Notes under the pieces: model-generated
Told to the model about the DNA's origin: nothing
Database searches by the model: none
What the model saw: only the letters and a program-made list of their open reading frames with translations
Made by a program: the position numbers and the translations under genes
Assembly (NCBI RefSeq): GCF_900090045.1
Contig: NC_041783.1
Location: 682,001-746,000, forward strand
Length of the DNA stretch: 64,000 nt
From: Plasmodium malariae
Lineage: Eukaryota; Apicomplexa; Aconoidasida; Haemosporida; Plasmodiidae
Direction: 5' to 3'
Part shown: positions 48,895 to 59,399 of the stretch, one piece after another
Layout: every line of letters begins with the position of its first letter
Position numbering within the stretch: the first letter of the stretch is position 1

Positions 48895-50985
48895 TTACTT
48901 TAAATGTTTTTTATTATATTTAACTTTCTCAAAAAAATATTGATGAAAACAAATATACGGCATTAATTCCGGGTGAAAAACGGTTCCTATACAATTGTTC
49001 TGTTCAACCGCTATAAACAAAATAAAAGAAGAAGAAAGAGAAAAAAAACAGTATATTTTTGTTATAAATATATATGTATATATAAATATATATGTATATA
49101 TAAATGTATATGTACAAATAAATGTATATGTATATATAAAAGTATATGTATATATAAAAGTATATGTATATATAAAAGTATATATATATATAAAAGTATA
49201 TGTATATATAAAAGTATATGTATATATAAAAGTATATGTATATATAAAAGTATATGTATATATAAAAGTATATGTATATATAAATGTATATGTATGTATA
49301 AATGTATATGTATATATAAATGTATATGTATATATAAATGTATATGTATATATAAATGTATATGTATGTATATTTATATACATATGTATTTATAAATAAA
49401 GTCCGAATGACTTTTGCAAAAGCTAAGAATAAACAAATATGCGTAAGGTGTTTACAAGATGTTCAGAATTTTACCTGCTATAATATTAGTGCCATAAGGT
49501 TCGTGTGAAAAAGTTGCAAGAGTTTCAACCTTGGAAAAAATTAAAAAGAAAATTTTAATTAGTAAAAAGAATATATACATACATACATGCAGTAGACACG
49601 TAGGTGATTAATCTTTGTTTTGGTGTATAATAAGTTTCTCTTTTTTCTTTTTTCTTTTCTTTTTTCCTTTTTTTAAATAAAAATACATTGTCCGATAATA
49701 TTCCTTTTATATATGGGGCTCGTATACAAGCTGCCCTTAAATTTTTTTTGAAAACGCTATTTTGTGAATTTATATTTAAGGAGCATATAAAGCTATCATT
49801 CTAAAAGGGTAAAGGTACAAGGAAAAATAAATAAATGTTCAAATTTTTCATTCTTGGTGAAGTTAACAAAAAATAAAAAATATATATAAAAATATAAAAA
49901 GATATAAAAAAAATATAAAACAAATGTGTATTAATAATTTTTATTTTAACTTGAGAACCATAGTAATTTCTACTAATGGTTATGTCCAGTCCCCCCAATG
50001 AAAAATTATTTCCATATGCATTGTACATTTCGTTGTTTTCGACATTTTTTGACAAAAGAATGCATCCTATATGAAATAAAAAACAAGTGAACTAATGATA
50101 ATTAAGGCCCTTTGTACAGGATCAGAAAGAAACTCATTCTGTGCTTAACAAGTTATATGTGCGCATAGATATATAAATATATATATACATTAATTACTTT
50201 TTCCGTTACATTATCCTTTCTATTTATTTTTACCTGCACATGTTCCCCAAGTTGGCTTTTTCTCAACATGTATGAAGTTTTTCAAAGCCTACGACATAAT
50301 TTAATTCAGAAAAAAAGAATAAAATATATACACAAATAAATAAATAAATATATAAACAAACAAATAAGTAAAAAAATATATAAACAAACAAATAAGTAAA
50401 AAAATATATAAACAAACAAATAAGTAAAAAAATATATAAACAAACAAATAAGTAAAAAAATATATAAACAAACAAATAAATAAAAAAAAAAAAAAAAAAA
50501 TCATTTTGCACTTGGTACAGTGTCTATATATTTTAAATTTAACAGAATATGTGTATGTTGCATTTTTTTACGTTATATAAGGAATCATTATCATAGGAAA
50601 AGCATTTTCTTAATGTGGTAGATTCTCCCCCTGGTATTACTAAACCATCACACAAGCTTAAATCTGATTTATCTCTAACCTTCAAAATTTCAAAAGCAGA
50701 TGATTTTATTTTCTTATATTTTTACATGTACGCACTATTAAAAAATTGCACACTCAAATGTACATATATTTGTACCATTATGGATAAATATTTATCTGTG
50801 CCCATATGTATGTATATCCGCATATATGTATGTATGTACGTCCACATATCTGTATGTATATAAGTGCACATGTAGTATTCTACTTCCTTAATCTTCAGTG
50901 AGGGTTCCTCCAATTTAAGAAAGTGTTTTATGTGTGGCTGAAAATCCCCTTGTAGAGATAAAACCCCTATAGTGGTTTCTTCCAT
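48895..50985 (-). CDS. PDX2: PLP synthase glutaminase subunit PDX2
   Basis: Glutaminase subunit of pyridoxal 5'-phosphate synthase: it hydrolyses glutamine and channels ammonia to PDX1 in de novo vitamin B6 synthesis, a cytosolic pathway of the parasite. Seven exons, 50985-50884, 50679-50572, 50288-50234, 50066-49951, 49800-49687, 49529-49475 and 49010-48895, in frame for 221 aa. The class I glutamine amidotransferase triad is complete: C87 in GTCAG, and H196 and E198 in FHPEL. The conserved PGGEST loop is at 50-55, and the N-terminal [10 protein letters not shown] is typical of the family. Length fits PDX2 (about 219 aa in P. falciparum, from memory). Introns 2 and 6 are filled by tandem arrays. 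It is divergent from the PPIL3-like cyclophilin. Confidence 0.95.
49062..49375. repeat. 18-bp tandem array in PDX2 intron 6
   Basis: About 17 copies of an 18-bp unit (AAAAGTATATGTATATAT; the flanking copies have AAATGTATATG). It lies inside the last intron of PDX2. All three frames on each strand stay open through it, producing spurious proteins. Confidence 0.95.
50322..50482. repeat. 28-bp tandem array in PDX2 intron 2
   Basis: About five copies of a 28-bp unit containing AAACAAACAAATAAGT followed by AAAAAAATATAT, inside intron 2 of PDX2. Confidence 0.93.
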
Positions 50986-52298
50986 TATGAATAAATAGGG
51001 ACTACTTCCAAATAAGGATTTAAATATAAATATAAATATTTATATTATATATAATGTTAAAATTGTTGTGACATTAATATTGAGTTGCATTAATGACTTA
51101 AGAACATTATGTTCTTGTTCTAATCTTGATATTCTCTATTGTTGTTACCCTATTTTTGTTTTTCTAATTATTCCTATTAACTAGTATTAAAAAAAAAAAA
51201 AAAAAAAATACAAGTAAACTTAAAGATTAATATCCCAATTACACAGAATAAATAACATGTTCACCCTTTTAAGGGGTATAAATAAAATATATATATTTTT
51301 TTTTAATTTATTATATTGTAAAAGTACAGAAAATAATATCGAAATGAATGAATGGAAAAGGGCTAATCTACAAACTCCTAATTTTTTTTTTACAAAAATG
51401 AAAAAATATAAAATATATAATTAAAAAGATTGATAAAAGAATATGATTGTACATGTATTAGAATGTATTTTATTGTATTGTTTTATATTCCATTGTATCA
51501 TCTTATATTATATCAAACTGTAATACAATATTTCTTTTTAATTGCTTTATATTGCGTTATATATTGTATGCACAAGTACGCTTAACAATATGAATTAATT
51601 AAAAAATTAAAATGATAATAAAAATGAAAATAAAAATAAAAATAGAATAGAATAGATTAGAATTGGAACCATTCACATGCGTATTTATTTTTATAATATA
51701 CACAGCTAAAAATGGTAATAATAAAAAAAAAGAAAAACAGAAAAAGGGAAAATTTTTTTTTTAGTTTTTAATTTATAATTTTTACAATTTTATAATTTTA
51801 CAATTTTAAAAGTTTAAATGTTTATATGTTTAAATGTTTAAATGTTCATTTTCGTAAACATTTCAAATAATGCAAATTTGCAAAAAATAAGAACTCACGG
51901 GAGAAAATTCAGAAGGATATGAGGGAATATTTTTGTGACAAGCTAATAAAGCATACTGGAAAATGATCAATGCGTGAAAAGACGAGTTGATGAAATGATT
52001 TATAGATTTTACAGATGAATAAATTGAAAAATTGGTAAATCAGAAAGTACTAAGCAAAAAGAATGAAAACTCACTGAATTACAAATGCAGCTGTAAAAAA
52101 AAAAAAAAAAAAAAAATTTAAATTAAACTAAAATAAAAAAAGAATAAAATAAAATAAATTAAATTGAACTGAATAAAACTAAATTAACCTGAATCAAACT
52201 AAATTGATTTAAGTTGAATTAAATCGAAATGATTTGAACTCTTTTGAAATGGACTAAGTTGAACTTGCCCTCGAAACCATTTTTATTTTTCTTCAAAA
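50986..52298. other. Divergent intergenic (bidirectional promoter region)
   Basis: About 1.3 kb between the starts of PDX2 (minus) and the PPIL3-like cyclophilin (plus). It is AT-rich, with AATAAAAATG and AATTGAACT/AAATTAA-type degenerate repeats near 51.6 and 52.1-52.2 kb. It should contain both promoters; no specific motif is claimed. Confidence 0.7.
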
Positions 52299-52925
52299 AT
52301 GTCTTTAAGTTTACATACGAATTATGGTGATATAAAAATGGAACTGTTTTGCTACGAAGTCCCCAAAACATGCAAAGTACGCGAAAAAAATAAAATAAAA
52401 ATAGAAGTAAAAAATAAAAATACACACAAAAGCATAAACAAAGGCGTAAACAAAGGCATATACAAAAGCGTAAACAAAAGAGTAAACAACCTACGCAGAA
52501 ATTACAAAATTAGTATTTTACGTGTGTTATGCTTTATACGTTGAAATGTATGCGAAAATGTACTGAGCCGTTTTGGTAATTTCTCCTTTAGAACTTTTTA
52601 GCCTTATGCGCCTCGGGGTATTACGACAACACAAAGTTTCACAGGTTATAGTATGTACATACGAGTACATACGTATATACGTACATATGCATATATATAT
52701 CTATAGACGTAAAACTTACAAACGTTACGCTCAAGTATTACGCTCTGTTTTTTCTTTTCTTCGTTCACAGAAATATCAAAGGTTTTGCCATACAGGGGGG
52801 GGATCCAACAAATACGGGAAAAGGTGGAGAGAGCATTTACGGCAAATATTTTGACGACGAATTTGATTCAACTTTAAAGGTTTAACAGAAATGAAACAAC
52901 AGTGAAAATTAGTTGTACGTACGTA

Positions 52926-52972
<47 letters not shown>

Positions 52973-54060
52973 ATATGTATATATATGTACGTTTTATAGA
53001 ATGCTTTACGACTGAGATGAATAAAGCTGAATGATGATGTTTCTTAATAGATGCTACTTTTTATGCATATATGTACCTGTGTATATATATATAATTGCTA
53101 TAATTACATACATACATATGTGCTTATATACAAAAATGCATATATGCGCAGCACGACAAAAGAGGAATGGTATCCATGGCAAATAGGGGAAAACCAAATA
53201 CGAATGGATCCCAGTTTTTTATAACGTATTCTAGACAACCACATCTTAATGGGATCTATGCTGTTTTTGGAAGGTAACGAAAAAAGAAAAAAATATATGC
53301 ATAAATAAGGATAAATATAAAGATGTAATATGAAACATTGTATAGCGTAACATGTAAAGCGTAACACATAAAACGAAACAACGATAAGCTCATTGTTAAT
53401 AAACCTACAATAAACTTTTTATCGTAATGTAAAACGATGATAAATAAAAAGAAAAATATCTGTGCATGTTGTTAGAATGCTTATATATGTTTACTTCCAC
53501 AATGAGGCCTCAAAAATGGGGGAGTAAACGCGAATATACACGCACAAGTGCGTTCTTATCCGAATGGATGTGCATCCGTGCATATATATATACGCGGCAT
53601 ATGCACGCACATACATATACATACATGTGTACACACATACTCACACACACATAAGCATAGCATAGTAAACACAACACGTAAAAGTCCTCTTGCAAGAATA
53701 AATCTATTTAAAAATGCATTTTACCTTTATTAAAATAAAAAAAAAAATAAATAAATTTGCAGAGTAATCGATGGCATGGATGTTCTATCCGTTCTTGAAA
53801 ATGGTACAACTTCATAAGTAAATTTTGACAAAAACGATAAATTAAAAATGTAAAGGATGACAAAAAATGCATTACAATTTAGATCCTGCCAATTCATAAA
53901 TGTTGTTACGTTATGTTATTCTATGCTGCTCCATGCTGTATCATGCTTTTATTCATTTTTGTTAGAACCGGTAGGGGAGAAAAACAAACCAATAAAGGAT
54001 ATTATAATTGAGTCAGTGACCATACATGCAAATCCCATTGCTGAAGATGAATCTCTGTGA
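52299..54060 (+). CDS. PPIL3-like cyclophilin (peptidyl-prolyl isomerase)
   Basis: Peptidyl-prolyl cis-trans isomerase of the small PPIL3 class, which in other eukaryotes is associated with the spliceosome. Six exons, 52299-52376, 52592-52644, 52771-52879, 53152-53273, 53763-53803 and 53966-54060, in frame for 165 aa. There is no signal peptide. The N-terminus ([17 protein letters not shown]) and C-terminus ([11 protein letters not shown]) are characteristic of PPIL3. The catalytic Arg is R44 ([16 protein letters not shown]). At the position of the cyclosporin-binding Trp there is His (H111 in QPHLNG), as in PPIL3, so weak cyclosporin binding is expected. It is convergent with the SEC12 gene, with about 106 bp between stops. 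By order it matches P. falciparum PF3D7_1116300 (from memory). Confidence 0.93.
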
Positions 54061-54166
54061 GTATGAGTATGCCCCTTGCTATGTTTGAACATCAAGTGAA
54101 TAGCCATTATTTCTTACCACTTGGGTGTATTTATTTTTTTGTTACTCTCTCGCTTTTCCGTTACAA

Positions 54167-55426
54167 TCACAGCTCATCGGAGGTCTTTCCCTTTTTCCCA
54201 TGGACAACTTTAATTTTATTCTCGTTGGTCCTATCACGAACTAAACTGTTTATGCGCAAATCGTAACCAACATTGAAGCAGTCAAGCAAAATAATAGATA
54301 TTACAAGTACAATAAGGAGAATGATAAGATATTTCCATATTTTTCTTAAATAACGAAAAGTAAAGGAATTAATATTGAGACAGCTAATACTGTAATCTGC
54401 TCCAGCAGATAGTAAATAACCATCATTTTTAATAAAACACATAGCAGTAATTGGTAATTCATGTTTTTTATAATGAGCTAAAAGAGAAAATTTAGAATTA
54501 TAAATTTTAAGTGCTCCAGTACTAAAACCTAAAGCTAAATATTTTTCATTTGTACTTATAGCTATATTACAACATGGTCTATTATCTAACCAGATAAATT
54601 TCTGTTTTGTACACGTAAATTTTTCTTTTTTATCATTATAATATATAGCCCATATTATTAAATAACTATTACCTCTAGTTGTATAAGCTGTAGTTAATAA
54701 GGTATAAGAATATTCTTTTTTTATATCTATATTTTTTAAAAATTTACAACAACGAAAATTTAATTTATCATTTGAATTTTGTGGATTTTTCATTTGTTCG
54801 GTATGTAAATTAATTAAACTGTGTGTATCCCATAATTTTAATGAGTTATCAGATGAACATGATATTATAATCCGTTCATCTAATGTGATATCACAATCTT
54901 TAATACTATCATCATGTCCTGTAAAATCTCCTAAATGTTCAACAGCTTTGGTAATATCTAAATATAAATTATTATGAACATGTACATATTTATTATCATT
55001 AGTTAATTTCAATTTCCATAAACGTAATGTTTTATCCTCTCCTCCTGTTATTATTAAATCATCATTTGATGAAAATTTAACCACAACTTGTCTTGAATTT
55101 TTTTCACTAAAATCAGTTACAAAAGTTAATAATATATTTGGTCCTGTTTCTTCATTTATTTGAAATATTACACATTCATTTCTTACTGACCCTAACCATA
55201 TATTATGTTTCTCTACATATATGATAGAATCTACTACACCTCTTTGTTCTGTTGTTGACCAAAGAACTTGTAACTTCTTTTCCTTTTCATTAAATGTATT
55301 AATATCTAGTAAATCTTCAATACCATAACTTTTCCCCCCACCCCCTCCTGATGTGACTACATAATTTTCATTGGATCCAATTCCATAAATAGGATAATTT
55401 AAATATGATACCTTTATTTCATTCAT
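54167..55426 (-). CDS. SEC12: SEC12-like Sar1 guanine-nucleotide exchange factor
   Basis: WD40 protein of the SEC12 type, which activates the GTPase Sar1 on the ER membrane to start COPII coat assembly. Single exon, 419 aa. Residues about 1-355 form a WD40 beta-propeller: recognisable repeats include ITGGEDKTLRLWKL, ISCSSDNSLKLWD, LGFSTGALKIYN and LSAGADYSISCLN. A single membrane span follows (about 366-384, LIILLIVLVISIILL), then a basic tail of about 35 residues, placed in the ER lumen by SEC12 topology. The protein ends in SDEL, the ER-retrieval signal used by Plasmodium, which strongly supports both topology and location. The gene matches P. falciparum PF3D7_1116400 by position (from memory). 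Confidence 0.9.
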   Translation of the reverse strand: MNEIKVSYLNYPIYGIGSNENYVVTSGGGGGKSYGIEDLLDINTFNEKEKKLQVLWSTTEQRGVVDSIIYVEKHNIWLGSVRNECVIFQINEETGPNILLTFVTDFSEKNSRQVVVKFSSNDDLIITGGEDKTLRLWKLKLTNDNKYVHVHNNLYLDITKAVEHLGDFTGHDDSIKDCDITLDERIIISCSSDNSLKLWDTHSLINLHTEQMKNPQNSNDKLNFRCCKFLKNIDIKKEYSYTLLTTAYTTRGNSYLIIWAIYYNDKKEKFTCTKQKFIWLDNRPCCNIAISTNEKYLALGFSTGALKIYNSKFSLLAHYKKHELPITAMCFIKNDGYLLSAGADYSISCLNINSFTFRYLRKIWKYLIILLIVLVISIILLDCFNVGYDLRINSLVRDRTNENKIKVVHGKKGKTSDEL

Positions 55427-55922
55427 GCTGCGCTATTTTTACATATGCTTCTTCCTCATGCGCAGTTCGCACTGCTTATCGGTACATGAGCACACAATAA
55501 ATAATTACGCGTTCATATATACTAACGTACACGCGTGCATAAATACTAACGTACACGCGTGCATATATACTAACATACACGCGTGCATACGTATATATAT
55601 ACTTGCATACTTACGTCCTTACGTACTTTGATTCGTGCACATGTATACTCAGATAAGGCCAAGTATATATAACTGCATACAGTGATCACTTCTTACACTT
55701 TAAACTTGTTCTTTCCGAAGGTGCTTTCTCAGAACACCTTATTATAGTTCCCTCCCTCTACTTGCTCTTTAGTAGAATTATTTTGCTGCTTTAAAATATA
55801 CCTATTGTTATATACGTTCATTTATATAAGCATTTGGAGTACCTCCCTTAGTGTAGCATTATTTAAAAGGTTGTAGTAACGATATGTTACCTTCACAGCG
55901 GCTGTAGCTAAAATATATATCA
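55427..55922. other. Intergenic with short CGTG-rich repeats
   Basis: Region upstream of SEC12. At 55.51-55.60 kb there are about four copies of a 24-26 bp unit (TACTAACGTACACGCGTGCATA). An exon of the candidate gene that follows might lie here, but none could be fixed. Confidence 0.6.
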
Positions 55923-56476
55923 ATGGAACAGCTAAAACACATCAACAGGAGTATATTTTTTGACCTTACTACTACAGCTATTCACTAAATTGCACGATGA
56001 TAATGCCAAAATTGAAAATGCGGGGAAGCAGTATAACAACGGAAAAGGTGAAATGCAAAGGATGAAAAGGAAGACCAAGGGTACAATTTTGTAAATACGT
56101 GTGTGTATAGCTACACAAATATGCAAAAACTGGTAAATATATATCACAAGATGAGATAATACAACATTTTGGAGTAACCTCGTAATTTTTTGGCATAAAA
56201 TTATATATATTTTTTCTTTTTTTTTGTTTCCAATCGTTCTTTATGGAAAAAAAAATAATAAATAATAAAATTTATAAATTAAATTTAAAAATTTATACGG
56301 TTTGAGAAATTATATATGTGAACTTTCCGCATATCATATTGGCTTTATTTTTCCTTTTTTTTATTTTTTCTTTACTCCATTTTTGCTTTATTGTATTTTT
56401 GCTATATTTTATTTTGTTTTATTTATTTTCCTGCAGGTTTAACGGGAGCACATGTAAACGTGTAAACAGAAAGGGA
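55923..56476 (+). CDS. Candidate small spliced gene, start or frame unresolved
   Basis: A stretch richer in G+C than its surroundings reads as coding on the plus strand. From about 55957 one frame gives LTLLLQLFTKLHDDNAKIEN and continues hydrophilic to KRKTKG, where a GTACAA donor occurs at about 56080. A CTGCAG acceptor at 56434-56439 continues in phase to LTGAHVNV and a stop. The nearest ATG (55923, MEQLKHINRSIF) is in a different frame; a one-base change in a six-T run at about 55955 would join the two into a protein of roughly 60 aa with one hydrophobic segment. Either an upstream exon is missed, the base run is miscalled, or this is a decayed gene. The opposite strand is also open here but strongly hydrophobic, as expected for a shadow. 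Function unknown. Confidence 0.3.
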
Positions 56477-57183
56477 AAAAAATGTATCCCGATTGTTATA
56501 CATGCGTAAAGTAAATGTACAAATGTAAGTGTAATAACGTAAACGTATAAACATGTATGTACTAATATGTTTGTATATATATATATTAATATACGTTTAT
56601 AACCATTTATGCATGTATACTATATGCGTACATTTTTATCAAGAGATAGCGAATTTTTAAATGTTTGTATATATACGTCCTGCACCTGTAATATACATGG
56701 CACATTGCAAGTTATGAATGTACGTATGTGTACTGTGAACATATATATATATATGTATATATATATATAAATACATTTATAAGTTTATATGTTTATCTAT
56801 TTATATATTTACTTATGTATTTATATTTACATAAGCAAGCACGATTATTCAAACTTGTACACATACATACACTGCTTACCTTGCCAGAGTCATACTATTT
56901 AATGGTGAAACATATTAGGAAAATTAAAAAATTTCCTCTTCCAAGTAGAATAAAATTATTTAAAATTTTTAAAGTAACTTGTTAAACAAAACGAAAAAAT
57001 AATGAACGCTATATATTATTACTCCTAATGTACATACATGATTCCATCCTAAGAGGAAGGAAAAACGTATAACTGTTCAGGAGGATGGCATCTAAGGTTT
57101 TCCTCGAAATGTAGTTTTTTTTTTTTTTTTTTTTTTTACAAGTTAAATAAATATAAGTGCTGCGTTTATTCGTGTATTAAGTG

Positions 57184-57412
57184 TACATGTTTATATTTGT
57201 ACCTGTGTATATTTGCACCTGTGTATATTTGTACCTGTGTATATTTGTACCTGTGTATATTTGCACCTGTGTATATTTGTACCTGTGTATATTTGTACCT
57301 GTGTATATTTGTACCTGTGTATATTTGCACCTGTGTATATTTGTACCTGTGTATATTTGTACCTGTGTGTATTTGTATCTATGTATATCTGTACCTGTGT
57401 ATATGTGTACTA
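57184..57412. repeat. 16-bp array (TGTATATTTGTACCTG)
   Basis: About 14 copies of a 16-bp unit differing mainly at one base (GTACCTG or GCACCTG). As 16 is not a multiple of three, the same array yields similar open frames (CTCVYLYLCIFVP) in all three plus frames, which are spurious. Confidence 0.96.
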
Positions 57413-57639
57413 GTTTATATGGTGTAGTATTTATGTATGCGTCTGTTCATGTATACTCGTATATTTTTATATATGAGTTTATTTTTTAAAAGTTTCGTTA
57501 GTAGAACAACTTTTACATTCATTTCATGAAGAGTCTTTTTTTTTTTCAAAATCGAACAAAAAAAAAACAGAAGGAAAAAAAAAAAATTGTTTTGTTTTCC
57601 GCCTTTTTTTTTATTAGTTAAATGGGGAAATTATTATTT

Positions 57640-57840
57640 TGATTTATCGCTATTTTGATTTATCACTATTTTGATTTATCGCTATTTTGATTTATCACTA
57701 TTTTGATTTATCGCTATTTTGATTTATCACTATTTTGATTTATCGCTATTTTGATTTATCATTATTTTGATTTATCGTTATTTTGATTTATCGTTATTTT
57801 GATTTATCGTTATTTTGATTTATCGTTATTTTATCATTTT
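57640..57840. repeat. 16-bp array with 32-bp higher-order pattern
   Basis: About 12 copies of GATTTATCGCTATTTT. The first part alternates CGCTA and CACTA variants, making a 32-bp dimer; the 3' part becomes uniform CGTTA. Confidence 0.95.
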
Positions 57841-57904
57841 TCTTTTATCATTATTTATTTAATTATTATTTTATTTTTTCATTATTTTATTTTATTACTT
57901 TTTC

Positions 57905-58014
57905 ATCATTTAATTATTTCGTTTTATTTTTTCATTTAATTATTTCGTTTTATTAGTTCGTTTTATTAGTTCGTTTTATTATTTCGTTTTATTATTTCGT
58001 TTTATTATTTCGTT
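57905..58014. repeat. 13-bp TTCGTTTTATTA array
   Basis: About seven copies of TTCGTTTTATTAT/G, ending in a long poly-T run. Confidence 0.88.
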
Positions 58015-58189
58015 TTTTTTTTTTTTTTTTTTTTTTTTGGAACTCATAGAATTTAATCCTTTTACTAATACACTACTATTATATACCAGTGCATAGTTGT
58101 ACGCAAGTTTTAATTTTATTTTGTAGATTCTACCAGCAGTTGTCTCATTTGTTTTTTATTTATCATACCAGTTATATTATTATTTTATC

Positions 58190-58376
58190 AGTTTGCTTTC
58201 TTTTGTCCATTTGCTTTCTTTTGTCCATTTGCTTTCTTTTGTCCATTTGCTTTCTTTTGTCCATTTGCTTTCTTTTGTCCATTTGCTTTCTTTTGTCCAT
58301 TTGCTTTCTTTTGTCCATTTACTTTCTTTTGTCCATTTGCTTTCTTTTGTCCATTTACTTTCTTTTGTCCATTTAC
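58190..58376. repeat. 18-bp array (TTTGCTTTCTTTTGTCCA)
   Basis: Ten to eleven near-identical copies of an 18-bp unit, with a G-to-A variant (TTTACTTTC) in the last copies. Frames on the plus strand read CFLLSI or LSFVHL repeats and are spurious. Confidence 0.96.
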
Positions 58377-58427
58377 GTTATATTATATATATATATTTTT
58401 TTGTTTTTTTGTTTTTTGTGTGTATAA

Positions 58428-59065
58428 TTATCCCCCAAAGCTACTTTTTTTTGCTAAGAGGAAAACGCCAAAGACAGCAGCGCATATGACAGTTAAGTAG
58501 GAAACGCCCATAGAGGTGATACCAGTACCAATATCAGCAGCATTACCAGCGTTACAATTGTTACAAGTATTAGTGGTAGTACTAGTACCTTTAGGAGTAA
58601 CATCAGCATCGTCAGTAGCGGCATCTATAGCAGCATCGATAGAAGAATAACTTTCGAAGTATCATTCGCACTAAGGGTAGAGAAACAAACCGCCAACCTT
58701 TCGAGGTGAGCACAGAAACTTAAGAGAGAGTTTCTTCAAGGCAACGACTTGAGAAAGTGTCTAGGAAATAGGTACATCATTAAAAGAAAAACTAGACAAA
58801 ATAAAGAGAAATAAGGAAAAGCGCATGGATAACAAAATAAAATAAAAATTGCGCTTTTACTGCGCTCTTTTTGCTTCTCGTCCTTTGCTTCTTTTCTTAT
58901 GCTTCTCTTCTTTTTCTTCTCTTCCTTTGCTTCTCGTCCTTTGTTTCTCTTCTTTTGCTTCTCGTCCTTTGTTTCTTTTCTTATGCTTCTCTTCTTTTTC
59001 TTCTCTTCCTTTGCTTCTCTTCCTTTGCGCTTCCTTTCCAACTCTTCATTAAATGACTGCAACAT
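58428..59065 (-). CDS. Two-exon Lys/Glu-repeat membrane protein, unrecognised
   Basis: I do not recognise this gene. Exon 1 (59065-58861) and exon 2 (58624-58428) join at a GTAAAAG donor and a TATAG acceptor with matching phase, giving 133 aa. Residues 15-40 and 43-68 are a near-perfect duplication of a 26-residue Lys/Glu/Arg-rich segment (GREAKEEKKKKRSIRKE...). Exon 2 encodes an Ala/Thr/Asn-rich linker with a CNNC pair (89-92), then a hydrophobic segment (SYLTVICAAVFGVFLLAKK, about 110-128) near the C-terminus. Exon 2 is richer in G+C than its surroundings, with third-position T bias, and reads as coding only on this strand. An upstream exon with a hydrophobic start (MLYLVIW, near 59.2 kb) could add a signal peptide. 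The layout recalls small parasite membrane proteins but matches no family I can name. It is divergent from the folate transporter. Confidence 0.55.
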
Positions 59066-59399
59066 GTGCTTAAAGAAATAATGTAGTGAAAAATGAAAGC
59101 GTATTTTCTACATACCAAATGACCAAGTATAGCATCGTGAGGACGCATGTGTAACAGAAATGTGTTCAGTGGACAGAAATTAAAAAAAAAAAAAAAAAAA
59201 AAAAAATGCATTTCGCGCTGCTTATGTGGTGCAGTCTATTATACATGAAAGTGCAAGTTGACATTCAGTCTACATTCACTTATTCTCATTAACATTTTAA
59301 CATTCGTTATATTTGTAACAAATGCAATGCTTTCGAACAAGTTTTTAGTAGCAGGTGAAGGGAATTCAGTACCACCACTAAACACCGCTGGGCGTAATA
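59066..59399. other. Short divergent intergenic region
   Basis: About 330 bp between the repeat-protein gene (minus) and the folate transporter (plus), with a 24-base A run at about 59.18 kb. It may contain an upstream exon of the minus-strand gene. Confidence 0.6.

Larger units (their letters stand above)
56477..58427. other. Intergenic, dense in tandem arrays
   Basis: Apart from the four tandem arrays given separately, this holds AT-rich low-complexity DNA and poly-T runs (57.12 and 58.02 kb). No gene was recognised. It lies downstream of both flanking genes. Confidence 0.8.

Noticed and set aside
57184..58376. CRISPR-like interpretation of regularly spaced repeats
   Set aside because: Units are directly tandem with no unique spacers, and the genome is eukaryotic.
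58736..59065. Reading exon 1 of the repeat-protein gene straight through to a hydrophobic end (FYPFF-like tail)
   Set aside because: The read-through part is T-rich intron-like sequence; a strong GTAAAAG donor and phase-matched TATAG acceptor lead instead to a coding-biased second exon.
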